Positions 9,086-18,164 of a DNA stretch of 64,000 nucleotides are shown piece by piece. Made by a program: the position numbers and the translations under genes. The DNA is taken from positions 1 to 64,000 of the forward strand of contig NZ_FOIJ01000010.1 in the NCBI RefSeq assembly GCF_900111745.1, read 5' to 3'. Numbering within the stretch: position 1 is the stretch's first letter; each line of letters starts with the position of its first letter. This stretch comes from Stigmatella erecta. GTDB taxonomy: Bacteria; Myxococcota; Myxococcia; Myxococcales; Myxococcaceae. The notes below the pieces were generated by a model. That model saw only the letters and a program-made list of their open reading frames with translations. It made no database searches and was not told the DNA's origin.

Positions 9086-10498
9086 ATGCGCCACTGGCTT
9101 CTGTCCCTGTCCGTGCTGTTGTGGATGTCCTCGGCTTGCCGGAGCTCTCCGGAGCCGGCCCAGGACGGTGGGACCGGAGGGCCGCCCCCGGAGACCCCGG
9201 ACGCGGGCCCTTCGCCCGAGGACGGGGGCTCGCTGCCTCCCGAGGATGGGGGCGTTCCGCCGGTCCCCCCGCCGGAGGCCAGCGTGAACGTGCCCGTCAC
9301 CGTGCCCGAGGGCTTGAACACCTATCCGTTCAACACGCCGCGCACCCTCACCGTGCCGCCGGGCTTCTCCATCTCCGTCTTCGCCCGGGTGCCCGATGCG
9401 CGCTTCATCGCGCTGGCCCCCAACGGCGACGTGCTCGTCTCCCAGCCCGACTCGCAGGGCGTGGTGAAGCTGTTGCGCCCCCGGGCCGGGCAGACGCCGG
9501 AGGTGTTCGACTGGGCCACCGGGCTGCGGCGGCCCCATGACATCGTCTTCCACACCCGTGAGGGCACCACGTGGGTGTACGTGTCCGAGACGAACCGGGT
9601 GACGCGCTCGGTCTGGACGCCCGGGGAAACCTCCCGCGCGCAGGCCTCGGTGCTCGTGGCGGGGCTGCCGGACAGCAGCTCGGACGAGCTGCAGGGCAAG
9701 TACGGCCACGAGCTGAAGAACATCGCCGTGGACTCGGCGGGGCGGCTCTACGTCTCCATCGCCTCCACGTGCAACGTGTGCATCTCCGACACGCAGAGCA
9801 CGCCCCAGCGCGCCACCGTCTACCGCTACGCGCCGGATGGCACGGGGGGCCAGCTGTTCGCCAGCGGCCTGCGCAACGCGGAGGGGCTGGCCTTCGAGCC
9901 CGGCACGGACACGCTCTGGGTGACGGTGAACGCGCGCGACAACATCCCCTATCCGCACGATGACGGCACCGGCAAGTACGGCCAGGTCCTCACCGAGTAC
10001 GTGGACAACCACCCGCCGGAGTCCCTCACCCGCGCGCGCGAGGGGGGCCGCTATGGCTGGCCCTTCTGCAACCCCAACCCGGACACCGCCAGCGGCATGA
10101 AGCAGATGCCCTATGACCGGGACTACAACCAGAACCGCACCGGGAGCGTGGACTGCGCGCAGATGGACCGCGTGGACCAGGGCATCCAGGCGCACTCGGC
10201 GCCGCTGGGGCTCGCCTTCCTCTCGGGCACCGCCTTCCCCGCGCCCTACACGCCGGGCCTCGCGGTGGCCTACCACGGCTCGTGGAACCACACCGGGGGC
10301 GTGGGCTACCAGGTGGCGCACTTCGGCTGGGATGCCGCCACGCGTCAGCCCACCGGGGAGCGGGCGCTCGTGAAGGGCTGGCTGGGGGCCGACAAGAAGG
10401 TGTGGGGCCGGCCCGTGGACGTGGCCGTGCTGCCCGATGGCGGCCTGTTGATCAGCGACGACAAGGCCGGGGCGCTCTACCTGCTGCGCAAGGACTGA
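9086..10498 (+). CDS. PQQ-dependent sorbosone/sugar dehydrogenase-like lipoprotein
   Basis: A 470-residue exported protein. Residues 1-18 are a signal peptide with lipobox SSAC, followed by a Gly/Pro/Asp-rich linker to about residue 70. The rest is a six-bladed soluble-quinoprotein-type propeller of the L-sorbosone dehydrogenase group: GLRRPHDIVFH (the usual catalytic-type His), KNIAVDSAGRLYVSI, LRNAEGLAFEP, YHGSWN and DVAVLPDGGLLISDD. Likely a periplasmic or outer-membrane aldose/aldehyde dehydrogenase using PQQ. ATG 9086 is preferred to 9059 because it gives a proper signal peptide. Confidence 0.85.
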   Translation: MRHWLLSLSVLLWMSSACRSSPEPAQDGGTGGPPPETPDAGPSPEDGGSLPPEDGGVPPVPPPEASVNVPVTVPEGLNTYPFNTPRTLTVPPGFSISVFARVPDARFIALAPNGDVLVSQPDSQGVVKLLRPRAGQTPEVFDWATGLRRPHDIVFHTREGTTWVYVSETNRVTRSVWTPGETSRAQASVLVAGLPDSSSDELQGKYGHELKNIAVDSAGRLYVSIASTCNVCISDTQSTPQRATVYRYAPDGTGGQLFASGLRNAEGLAFEPGTDTLWVTVNARDNIPYPHDDGTGKYGQVLTEYVDNHPPESLTRAREGGRYGWPFCNPNPDTASGMKQMPYDRDYNQNRTGSVDCAQMDRVDQGIQAHSAPLGLAFLSGTAFPAPYTPGLAVAYHGSWNHTGGVGYQVAHFGWDAATRQPTGERALVKGWLGADKKVWGRPVDVAVLPDGGLLISDDKAGALYLLRKD

Positions 10499-10593
10499 GC
10501 CGCCTCCCTGCCTGCCGGGGGCGTTCAAATTGTCTCGAAAGTCCGGGCGGTATCCTTGAGTATCCCCCGCCCGACCTTTCACCAGGACGCCTC

Positions 10594-13500
10594 GTGAAAC
10601 GATTTGCCGTGCCGCTGTGCCGCGTGCTCCTCGCCACCGGAGCGCTGTCCTCCGCCTGGGCCCAGACGCCCCCGCCCGAGGCCGCTCCGCCCGCGCCTCC
10701 GCCCGCCTGGAACGTCAACGCTCCGGGCTTCCCCGCCACCGAGGTGCCCCTGGATGTCACCGAGGGCACGTGGATGAGCGTGGACGTGAGCCCCAAGGGG
10801 GACGAGCTCGTCTTTGATTTGCTGGGGGACCTCTACACGCTGCCCCTCACCGGCGGCGAGGCGAAGCCGCTCACCACGGGCGCCGCCTGGGACATGCAGC
10901 CGCGCTACAGCCCGGACGGCGCCTCCATCGCCTTCACGAGCGACCGGGGCGGCGGCGACAACCTCTGGGTGATGAAGCGCGATGGCTCGGACTCGCGCCC
11001 GGTGACGCAGGAGTCCTTCCGCCTGCTCAACAGCCCCACCTGGTCCCCCGACGGCCAGTACCTCGTGGGGCGCAAGCACTTCTCCTCGCGCCGCTCGCTG
11101 GGCGCGGGCGAGATGTGGCTCTACCACCGCTCCGGCGGCGAGGGCATCCAGCTCACCGAGCGGCCCAATGACCAGAAGGACGCGGGCGAGCCCGCCTTCT
11201 CGCCGGATGGCCGCTACCTCTACTTCAGCCAGGACACCACCCCGGGCCGGGTGTTCGAGTACAACAAGGACCCCAACAGCCAGATCTACGTCATCCAGCG
11301 GCTCAACCTGGACACGAAGGAGCTGGAGCCCTTCATCACCGGCCCCGGCGGCTCGGTGCGGCCCACGCCCTCGCCGGATGGCAAGTCGCTCGCCTTCGTG
11401 CGGCGGGTGCGCAACAAGAGCGTGCTGTACACCGCCGACCTCGTCTCGGGGGCCGAGCGCCCGCTGTTCGACGGGCTCGACCGAGACATGCAGGAGACGT
11501 GGGCCATCCACGGCGTGTACCCGGCGCTGGCCTGGACGCCCGACAGCAAGTCGCTGGTCTTCTGGGCCCAGGGCAAGCTCCACCGCCTCGAGGTGGCCAG
11601 CAAGCGCGTGACGCCCATTCCCTTCCACGTGAAGGGCACGCGCACGCTGTTCGCGCGCGTCCACTCGCCGCAGGCGCAGGCCGTGGCCCCCGAGCGCTTC
11701 CCGGTGAAGATGCTGCGCTGGGTGCAGGTGTCCCCCCAGGGCAACCGGGTGGTGTACCAGGCGCTCGGTCACCTTTATATGCGGGAGCTTCCCAACGGCC
11801 CGCCGCGCCGGGTGACGAAGCAGACGGAGCACTTCGAGCTGCACCCGTCCTTCTCCCGGGACGGCAAGTCCATTGTCTACACCACGTGGGACGACGACGC
11901 GCTGGGCACCGTGCGCGTGGTGTCCGCCAGCGGCGGCGAGGGCAAGGTGGTGAGCGCGCAGCCGGGGTACTACCTGGAGCCGGCGTTCTCGCCGGATGGC
12001 CGCGCCATCGTCTACCGGTCCACCAGCGGCGGGTACCTGCTGCCGGGGCTCTACGGCCGGGAGACGGGGCTCTACGTGGTGGGCAAGGATGGCGGCACGC
12101 CGCGCCGGCTCTCGAAGGACGGGGAGCAGCCGCACTTCGGCGCGGGCTCGGACCGGGTCTACTTCCTGGCGGTGGAGAACGGGGACAAGGAGGACAAGCG
12201 GGAGCTGCGCAGCATCGGCCTGGATGGCACCGCGCCGCGCACGCACCTGACCAGCGCGGAGGTGGTCTCCTACCGCGTCTCCCCGGACGAGCGCTGGGTG
12301 GCGTTCCAGGAGGTCTTCAACGCCTACGTCGCCCCGCTGAGCCGGGGCGGCAAGACGGTGGTGGCCAGCAAGGACAGCAAGGCGCTGCCGGTGACGCGGG
12401 TGTCCCGCGACGCGGGCAACTCCTTGCACTGGTCGGGGGACTCGAAGCGGCTGCACTGGTCGCTCGGGGCCGAGCTGTACTCGCGCGAGCTGAAGGAGGC
12501 CTTCACCTTCGTGCAGGGGGCGCCGGAGAAGCTGCCCGAGCCGCCGCAGAAGGGCGTGGACATCGGCTTCCTGGAGAAGGCGGACGTGCCCACCGGCACG
12601 GTGGCGCTCGTGGGCGGACGCATCGTCTCCATGCGCGGGGACGAGGTCATCGAGGACGGCGTGGTGGTGGTGAGCGGCAACCGCATCACCGCGGTGGGCA
12701 AGGCCGGCCAGGTGCAGGTGCCCGCCGGCGCGAAGGTGGTGGACGTGAAGGGCAAGACGGTGATGCCGGGCCTGGTGGACGTGCACTGGCACGGGCCCAT
12801 GGGCTCGGAGGGCATCCTCCCCGAGCAGAGCTGGGTGCAGCTCGCCTCGCTGGCCTTCGGCGTGACGACGCTGCATGACCCGTCCAACAACTCGGCGGAG
12901 ATCTTCGCCGCCAGCGAGCTGGGCCGCTCCGGGCGCACGCGCTCCCCGCGCATCTTCTCCACGGGCACCATCTTGTATGGCGCGCAGGGCCCCGGGTACC
13001 GCGCCCCCATCGACACGCTGGACGACGCGCGCTCGCACCTGCGGCGCATGAAGGCGCTGGGGGCCTTCAGCGTGAAGAGCTACAACCAGCCGCGCCGGGA
13101 TCAGCGGCAGAAGGTGCTCCAGGCGGCGCGCGAGCTGGGCATGCTGGTGGTGCCCGAGGGCGGCTCGCTCTTCCACCACAACATGACCATGGTGGTGGAT
13201 GGGCACACGGGCGTGGAGCACTCGCTGCCCGTGGGCCGCATCTACGCGGACGTGCGCCAGCTCTGGGGCCCCAGCCAGGTGGGCTACACCCCGACGCTGG
13301 GCGTGGCGTACGGCGGGCTCATGGGCGAGGAGTACTGGTACCAGAAGACGAACGTCTGGGAGAACCCGCGGCTGATGGCCTTCGTGCCCCGGCGCGTGGT
13401 GGACGCGGCGAGCCGCCGCCGCCAGCGCGTGCCGGACGAGGAGTTCAACCACCTGCGCGTGGCCGCCGTGGCCAAGGAGCTGAACGACGCGGGCGTGAGC

Positions 13501-13881
13501 GTGCAGCTGGGCGCGCACGGCCAGCGCGAGGGGCTCGCGGCCCACTGGGAGCTGTCGATGTTCGGCCAGGGTGGCATGAGCCCCCTGCAGGCCCTGCGCG
13601 CCGGGACGCTGGCGGGCGCGGCCTACCTGGGCCTGGACAAGGAGCTGGGCTCGCTGGAGGTGGGCAAGCTCGCCGACCTGATCGTCCTGGACCGCAACCC
13701 GCTGGAGAGCCTGAGCCACACCGACTCGGTCCGCTACACGATGGTGAACGGGCGGCTGTTCGACGCGGCGACGATGAATGAGGTGGGAAACCATCCCCGC
13801 ACGCGCGCCAAGCTCTTCTTCGAGCAGGAGGGGGGCGAGGCCTGGGCACCGGGCGTGACGCACACCCTGGAAGAGGACTGA
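10594..13881 (+). CDS. Exported TolB-type propeller fused to an amidohydrolase
   Basis: A 1095-residue protein starting at GTG 10594 (MKRFAVPLCR) with CAGGA upstream and a signal peptide ending at AWAQ. Residues about 50-650 hold WD40-like/TolB repeats (YSPDGASIAFTSDRGG, FSPDGRAIVYRS, WSPDGQYLV). Residues about 660-1095 form an amidohydrolase of the imidazolonepropionase/prolidase-like group: GKTVMPGLVDVHWHGPMG (HxH metal site), GHTGVEHS and LGSLEVGKLADLIVLDRNP. This fusion is common in exported bacterial proteins that probably act on peptides or peptide-like amides. The gene stands alone between two lipoprotein genes; substrate unknown. Confidence 0.88.
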   Translation: MKRFAVPLCRVLLATGALSSAWAQTPPPEAAPPAPPPAWNVNAPGFPATEVPLDVTEGTWMSVDVSPKGDELVFDLLGDLYTLPLTGGEAKPLTTGAAWDMQPRYSPDGASIAFTSDRGGGDNLWVMKRDGSDSRPVTQESFRLLNSPTWSPDGQYLVGRKHFSSRRSLGAGEMWLYHRSGGEGIQLTERPNDQKDAGEPAFSPDGRYLYFSQDTTPGRVFEYNKDPNSQIYVIQRLNLDTKELEPFITGPGGSVRPTPSPDGKSLAFVRRVRNKSVLYTADLVSGAERPLFDGLDRDMQETWAIHGVYPALAWTPDSKSLVFWAQGKLHRLEVASKRVTPIPFHVKGTRTLFARVHSPQAQAVAPERFPVKMLRWVQVSPQGNRVVYQALGHLYMRELPNGPPRRVTKQTEHFELHPSFSRDGKSIVYTTWDDDALGTVRVVSASGGEGKVVSAQPGYYLEPAFSPDGRAIVYRSTSGGYLLPGLYGRETGLYVVGKDGGTPRRLSKDGEQPHFGAGSDRVYFLAVENGDKEDKRELRSIGLDGTAPRTHLTSAEVVSYRVSPDERWVAFQEVFNAYVAPLSRGGKTVVASKDSKALPVTRVSRDAGNSLHWSGDSKRLHWSLGAELYSRELKEAFTFVQGAPEKLPEPPQKGVDIGFLEKADVPTGTVALVGGRIVSMRGDEVIEDGVVVVSGNRITAVGKAGQVQVPAGAKVVDVKGKTVMPGLVDVHWHGPMGSEGILPEQSWVQLASLAFGVTTLHDPSNNSAEIFAASELGRSGRTRSPRIFSTGTILYGAQGPGYRAPIDTLDDARSHLRRMKALGAFSVKSYNQPRRDQRQKVLQAARELGMLVVPEGGSLFHHNMTMVVDGHTGVEHSLPVGRIYADVRQLWGPSQVGYTPTLGVAYGGLMGEEYWYQKTNVWENPRLMAFVPRRVVDAASRRRQRVPDEEFNHLRVAAVAKELNDAGVSVQLGAHGQREGLAAHWELSMFGQGGMSPLQALRAGTLAGAAYLGLDKELGSLEVGKLADLIVLDRNPLESLSHTDSVRYTMVNGRLFDAATMNEVGNHPRTRAKLFFEQEGGEAWAPGVTHTLEED

Positions 13882-14007
13882 GGCGGGGTTCCCGGATGAA
13901 CAGGCCCCTCACGCCCGGGGGTAACAGTAAAAACAGCTCTGCTCGAATAATTTGATTTTCGCGGTGTACTTCGGGCTGAGCCCCTGGCACCGACGGGGGG
14001 GGATGAC

Positions 14008-15435
14008 ATGGCGATGCGGGTATGGGGACGCAAGGGTCTGTGCGTGCTGGGGGCTGTGTGGGGTCTGGGGGCCTGTGGCGAGGCCCCCCCCGCGGAGGAG
14101 GGCGCGCCGCGGGCCCGCGTGGAGCAGGGCTCGCTGCTTCCCGGGCCGCTGGCGCGCTGGGCCCGTCAGAGCCATGGCACCGAGAACGAGGCCTCGCATG
14201 CGGTGGCCATCGACCGGGCCGGCAACATCGTCATGGTGGGCCACTACACGGGCGCCGCCGCGGACGTGGGGGGCAGTGCCTTCCCCCCGCCGCTGGGGCT
14301 CCAGGGCACGCGCGCGTTCCTGGCCCGGTACGCGCCGGATGGTACCCACCTGGGCTCGCGCAGCTTCGGCCACACCGCGCCGCCGCCGGACCTGCTCCGG
14401 CTGAGCACCCGGTTCCTGGATGTCGCGGTGGATGCCGCGGGCGGCATCACCGTGCTGGGCGAGGGCACCCTGGGCACGGACGTGGGCGGCGGGGGCATGC
14501 CCGCGGGCGCCTTCCTGGCCCACTATGGCCCGGGCGGGGACTACGAGTGGGCCCGGCCGCTCAAGGGGGAGCTGTCCCCCGGCAGCAGTGTGGCCGTCGA
14601 CGCGGAGGGCCACATCCTGCTCGCGGGCTCGTTCTCGGGCAGCGTGGACCTGGGCTCGGGCAGCCCCAGGCTGGTGCCCAAGGCGTCGGCCTTCCTCGTC
14701 AAGTACGCCCCGGATGGCCGGTGGCTGTGGGACCGCGTCTTCGCGAACGCGCAGGCCAGCCACTTCGGGGATGTGACGCCGGACAACCACGGCCACGTCT
14801 ACGTGTCGGGCTTCTTCACCGGGACGGGCCAGTTCGGCGGCCAGGTCTTCACCGTGCCCGAGGGGCAGCGCGGGCCCGTGATTGCCCGGTACACGGCCGC
14901 CGGGGAGCACGTCTGGTCCGAGCCGCTGCGCGAGCTGGTGGGCCGCGCGGAGTTCCGGGGCATCGCGGTCCAGGGCACCCGGCTGCTCGTCACCGGGGGG
15001 TTCTCCGGGCGCTTCGCGTTTGGCCGGGACACGTTCGATTCCCCGGGGGAGCAGGGGCTGCTGCTCGCCTACCACCGCGACGGGGGCGAGCTGTGGGCCA
15101 AGCCCATGGGCTCCGCGGCGCTGGATGTGCAGATCGACCCCCGGGACGATGCGATGGTGATGGGGTTCGCCGAGCCGGGGAATGATCTGGGCATGGGCCC
15201 GCTGCCGCCCGCCTCCTCGCGGTACCTGTTCCTGACGAAGGTGGACCGGGCTCAGGGCAACCAGCGCTGGGTGACGACCTTCGCCGCGGACGGCATCGTC
15301 CAGGTGAACAAGCTGGCGGCGAGCCTGGATGGGGAGAGCATCGTCTCGGGCATCCTCGCGGGGCCCACGGACTTCGGCACGGGCCTGCTCACCCCCGAGC
15401 AGACCGCCGCGTTCGTGTTCCGGCTCCGGCAGTAA
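14008..15435 (+). CDS. Beta-propeller repeat (SBBP-like) lipoprotein
   Basis: A 475-residue surface protein. The signal peptide ends in lipobox GLGAC (Cys23). The body consists of repeats of about 50 residues, each with an A(V/I)DxxGNIxxxGxxxG core and FLARYAPDG or FLVKYAPDG tails (e.g. AIDRAGNIVMVGHYTG, AVDAEGHILLAGSFSG), typical of SBBP/delta-60 propellers in myxobacteria. No catalytic motif. ATG 14008 is preceded by a G-rich stretch; ATG 14014 is an alternative. Probably a structural or binding protein on the outer membrane. Confidence 0.8.
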   Translation: MAMRVWGRKGLCVLGAVWGLGACGEAPPAEEGAPRARVEQGSLLPGPLARWARQSHGTENEASHAVAIDRAGNIVMVGHYTGAAADVGGSAFPPPLGLQGTRAFLARYAPDGTHLGSRSFGHTAPPPDLLRLSTRFLDVAVDAAGGITVLGEGTLGTDVGGGGMPAGAFLAHYGPGGDYEWARPLKGELSPGSSVAVDAEGHILLAGSFSGSVDLGSGSPRLVPKASAFLVKYAPDGRWLWDRVFANAQASHFGDVTPDNHGHVYVSGFFTGTGQFGGQVFTVPEGQRGPVIARYTAAGEHVWSEPLRELVGRAEFRGIAVQGTRLLVTGGFSGRFAFGRDTFDSPGEQGLLLAYHRDGGELWAKPMGSAALDVQIDPRDDAMVMGFAEPGNDLGMGPLPPASSRYLFLTKVDRAQGNQRWVTTFAADGIVQVNKLAASLDGESIVSGILAGPTDFGTGLLTPEQTAAFVFRLRQ

Positions 15436-15508
15436 GGGAGGGGCGGGAATCGCTTGCGGGGGGCGGGCCGAGGGCTGAGAGTGCGGCGACTTCCTTCGGA
15501 GGACTCCC

Positions 15509-16924
15509 GTGCCCGTGTCCACCTTCCTGGTTCCCTCCCACCTGATGCTTCAGCTCCTCACGGCGGCGCCGGCCCCGGCGCCCCAGGCGGCACCCTCGCT
15601 GCCCGTGGCGGAGCGGCTCGTGGGCGCGGCGCTCACCGAGGGCCATGCCTGGACGCGCCTCGCGGAGCTGACGGATGGGGTGGGGGCCCGGCTGTCGGGC
15701 TCGGAGGGGGCGGCGGCCGCGGTGCAGTGGGCGCAGCGCGCCTTCAAGGCGGATGGGGTGAAGGCGTGGCTGGAGCCCGTCAAGGTGCCGCGCTGGGTGC
15801 GCGGGGAGGAGCGGGCGGAGCTGCTCGGCTCGGAGCGCTTCCGGGGCCGGCCGCTGAGCGTGATGGCGCTGGGGGGCAGTGGCGCGACGCCCCCCGAAGG
15901 CGTCACCGGCGAGGTGGTGGAGGTGCGCTCGCTGGAGGAGCTGGGCGCGCTGGGCGAGCGCGTGAAGGGGCGCATTGTCCTCTTCAGCCACACCATGCAG
16001 AAGCCCGAGGACTATGGGCGCTTCGCGGCGCTGCGCTCCCGGGGCCCGGCGGCGGCGGCGAAGGCGGGCGCGGTGGCGGCGCTGGTGCGCTCCCTGGCCA
16101 CGGCGTCCCTGGCCACGTTGCACACGGGTGCCACGCGCTTCGAGGAGGGAGATCCGCGCATCCCCGCTGCCTCCGTCACGGTGGAGGACGCGGAGCTGCT
16201 CAGCCGGCTCGTGGCGGCGGGCGGGCCGGTGCGGGTGAAGCTGGTGCTCGGGTGCCAAGAGCTGCCGGACGCGGACTCCTTCAATGTGGTGGCCGAGGTG
16301 AAGGGCCGCGAGAAGCCGCAGGAGGTGGTGCTGCTGGGGGCGCACCTGGACTCGTGGGATGTGGGGACGGGGGCGCACGATGATGGGGCGGGCGTGGTGA
16401 TGGTGATGGAGGCCGCGCGGCTGCTGGCGAAGCAGCGGCCCGCGCCCCGGCGCACGGTGCGGGTGGTGCTCTTCATGAACGAGGAGAACGGCCTGCGGGG
16501 CGCGCGGGCCTACGCCGAGGCGCACGCGGCGGAGCTGCCGCGCCACGTAGCGGCGCTGGAGCTGGATTCAGGGGGCGGGCGGCCGGTGGGGGTGGTGCTC
16601 CGGGCAGGGGCGGGGGCGGCGGAGAAGGTGCGGCCCTGGTTGAGCCCGCTGCGGACGGTGGGGGCGGGTGCACTCGTGGAGGGTGAGGCGGGGGGCGCGG
16701 ACCTGAGTCCCCTGCTGCCCGCGCGGGTGCCCTTCTTCGGGCTGAGGCAGGACGCCTCGCGCTACTTCGACGTGCACCACACGCACGCGGACACCCTGGA
16801 CAAGGTGGACCCGGTGGCGCTGGCGCAGAGCACGGCTGCGGTGACGTGGCTGGCCTACGCGATGGCGGAGATGCCCGAGCTGCTGCCCCGCCCGGAGGCG
16901 CCCAACCCGTCCGCCGGGCACTGA
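15509..16924 (+). CDS. M28-family metallopeptidase (carboxypeptidase Q-like)
   Basis: A 471-residue zinc peptidase starting at GTG 15509 with GGAGG upstream and a hydrophobic N-terminus that may serve as a secretion signal. A PA-like insert lies at about 120-240. The M28 core shows LLGAHLDSWDVGTGAHDDGAG (first zinc His and bridging Asp), FMNEENGLRGARAYAE (catalytic and zinc Glu), ALELDSGGG (zinc Asp) and a C-terminal HHTHADTLDKVD (zinc His). All ligands are present, so it should be an active exo- or aminopeptidase. It ends about 150 bp before the AbiEi-like gene. Confidence 0.9.
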   Translation: MPVSTFLVPSHLMLQLLTAAPAPAPQAAPSLPVAERLVGAALTEGHAWTRLAELTDGVGARLSGSEGAAAAVQWAQRAFKADGVKAWLEPVKVPRWVRGEERAELLGSERFRGRPLSVMALGGSGATPPEGVTGEVVEVRSLEELGALGERVKGRIVLFSHTMQKPEDYGRFAALRSRGPAAAAKAGAVAALVRSLATASLATLHTGATRFEEGDPRIPAASVTVEDAELLSRLVAAGGPVRVKLVLGCQELPDADSFNVVAEVKGREKPQEVVLLGAHLDSWDVGTGAHDDGAGVVMVMEAARLLAKQRPAPRRTVRVVLFMNEENGLRGARAYAEAHAAELPRHVAALELDSGGGRPVGVVLRAGAGAAEKVRPWLSPLRTVGAGALVEGEAGGADLSPLLPARVPFFGLRQDASRYFDVHHTHADTLDKVDPVALAQSTAAVTWLAYAMAEMPELLPRPEAPNPSAGH

Positions 16925-16944
16925 GCGGGTAGGCGCTGCTCATC

Positions 16945-17027
16945 ATTCAACTGTGTTGATAATCGTGACAGAACACTTCGTTCTGTGGCGGATTATCGCC
17001 CCAGAGCGGTATATCGACACAATTGTG
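16945..17027 (+). promoter_or_regulatory. Cluster of palindromes before the AbiEi-like gene (probable operator)
   Basis: Three symmetric elements lie here. TCAAC-TGT-GTTGA is at about 16947-16959. A nested 40-bp inverted repeat spans 16958-16997: GATAATC pairs with GATTATC outside, ACAGAAC with GTTCTGT inside, around ACTTC. A perfect CACAATTGTG lies at 17018-17027. The region then leads to AAGGAG at 17064-17069. AbiEi antitoxins are known to bind paired inverted repeats in their own promoter, so an autoregulatory operator is a reasonable inference. I see no certain -35/-10. Confidence 0.6.
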
Positions 17028-17078
17028 AGCACCATCGAGCCCACCCTCCGAGAGAGATTCTGGAAGGAGCCTCCTCCC

Positions 17079-18164
17079 ATGCCTCGGGGCGTGGAGGTGG
17101 TCCTCCAAGACTCATGGCTTGTCCCTCAGCGGGGGCCCGGGGGGCAGGCGGTCTACGATCTGGCCCGGGTTCTCTTCCCCTCCGGGAGTGTTCCCATCCT
17201 CATGGCGTACCGGCCCCAGTTGTTGCCTGCGCTCGTGCCGCAATTGCGCAGACGGCTGCTGGAATTGGACGAGGAGTTGAGACGGCGTGGATCCGCTGGA
17301 TGCGATCTGCCCATTCCTCGCGTGCCGATGATCGTCACGGACGTAGCCAGTGCGGGCGTCATCAATGCCTGTGAGCGGGAGGATGTGGCCCTGGTGGACC
17401 TGCGAGGCACTTTGTTGCTGCGCTCCGAGGGGAGCTTCATCCGGGTGCACGGAGATATGCCCGTGCAGCGGCGATCCCGTGCACCGGTCTTCCATGGGAA
17501 AGGGGGACGCCTGGTCAGAATCCTCCTGGCGGCGCCCGAGCAGATCCTGACTGCCCGGGAGCTCTCGGCGCGGGCACAAACAAGCTATGCGTACACCCAT
17601 GGCGTTCTCACGCAACTCGAACAGGATGGGTATCTCACCCGTGCCTCCCGGAACACAGGCTTCCGGCTCCGGGATGCGGCAGGGCTCTTACGGGCCTGGC
17701 TGGAGAGCGGAGAGAAGACGTCCGTGACCGCCGAGGGCTTCCACGCGGCCTCCACGATGCCCGATGCCCTTCGGAGCGGTTACAAAACGCTGGAGGTACA
17801 AGGGATTCGCTGCATCTTCACCCTGGCCAGTGGTCTGTTGCCCGAGGAGCGGTTCGTTTCGGGGCTGCCCCATGGGCTCTACCTGACGGGGTCGCTCGAA
17901 CCAGTCCTCCAAGCCTTTGGGCTCCGGCGGATGACCCCTCATAATTTCTGGGTCCTGCGGCCCGAGGTTGCCGCGGAGACGGAGGCCGGCGGGGTGTATC
18001 ACGCACCGCGGACCTTGCCTCAGGGGCCCGGTGTTTTCCTGCCGCAACTGGCCGTGGATTTTCACCACAGCGGGGGCCGTGGAAAAGAGCAGGCCGAGGC
18101 CCTGGTGGAGCGCTTCGTCAAGGACTTGCCGCTCTGGACCGGGGCAATGAATGACAGAGTTTGA
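17079..18164 (+). CDS. AbiEi_2-like winged-helix antitoxin/regulator
   Basis: A 361-residue protein. ATG 17079 is chosen over GTG 16953 because AAGGAG sits 9 nt upstream and the longer frame runs through the palindromic operator. Residues 1-130 resemble the endonuclease-like fold of AbiEi_2 regulators, including the VPMIVTDVASAGVINA / VALVDLRGTLLL pattern. Residues about 140-200 are a winged helix (LVRILLAAPEQILTARELS...GVLTQLEQDGYLTRA). The C-terminal 160 residues are unassigned. It overlaps the next gene by 14 nt, indicating translational coupling. In type IV toxin-antitoxin systems such a protein neutralises and represses its nucleotidyltransferase partner. Family call from pattern only. 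Confidence 0.68.
   Translation: MPRGVEVVLQDSWLVPQRGPGGQAVYDLARVLFPSGSVPILMAYRPQLLPALVPQLRRRLLELDEELRRRGSAGCDLPIPRVPMIVTDVASAGVINACEREDVALVDLRGTLLLRSEGSFIRVHGDMPVQRRSRAPVFHGKGGRLVRILLAAPEQILTARELSARAQTSYAYTHGVLTQLEQDGYLTRASRNTGFRLRDAAGLLRAWLESGEKTSVTAEGFHAASTMPDALRSGYKTLEVQGIRCIFTLASGLLPEERFVSGLPHGLYLTGSLEPVLQAFGLRRMTPHNFWVLRPEVAAETEAGGVYHAPRTLPQGPGVFLPQLAVDFHHSGGRGKEQAEALVERFVKDLPLWTGAMNDRV

Noticed and set aside
10579-13863. A 1094-codon minus-strand open frame
   Set aside because: Antisense to the propeller-amidohydrolase; His/Arg/Leu-rich translation with no family features.
17018-17030. A lac-operator-like CACAATTGTGAGC
   Set aside because: The likeness is only to the short palindromic core; there is no lac-type regulator nearby. 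Kept as part of the probable AbiEi operator.
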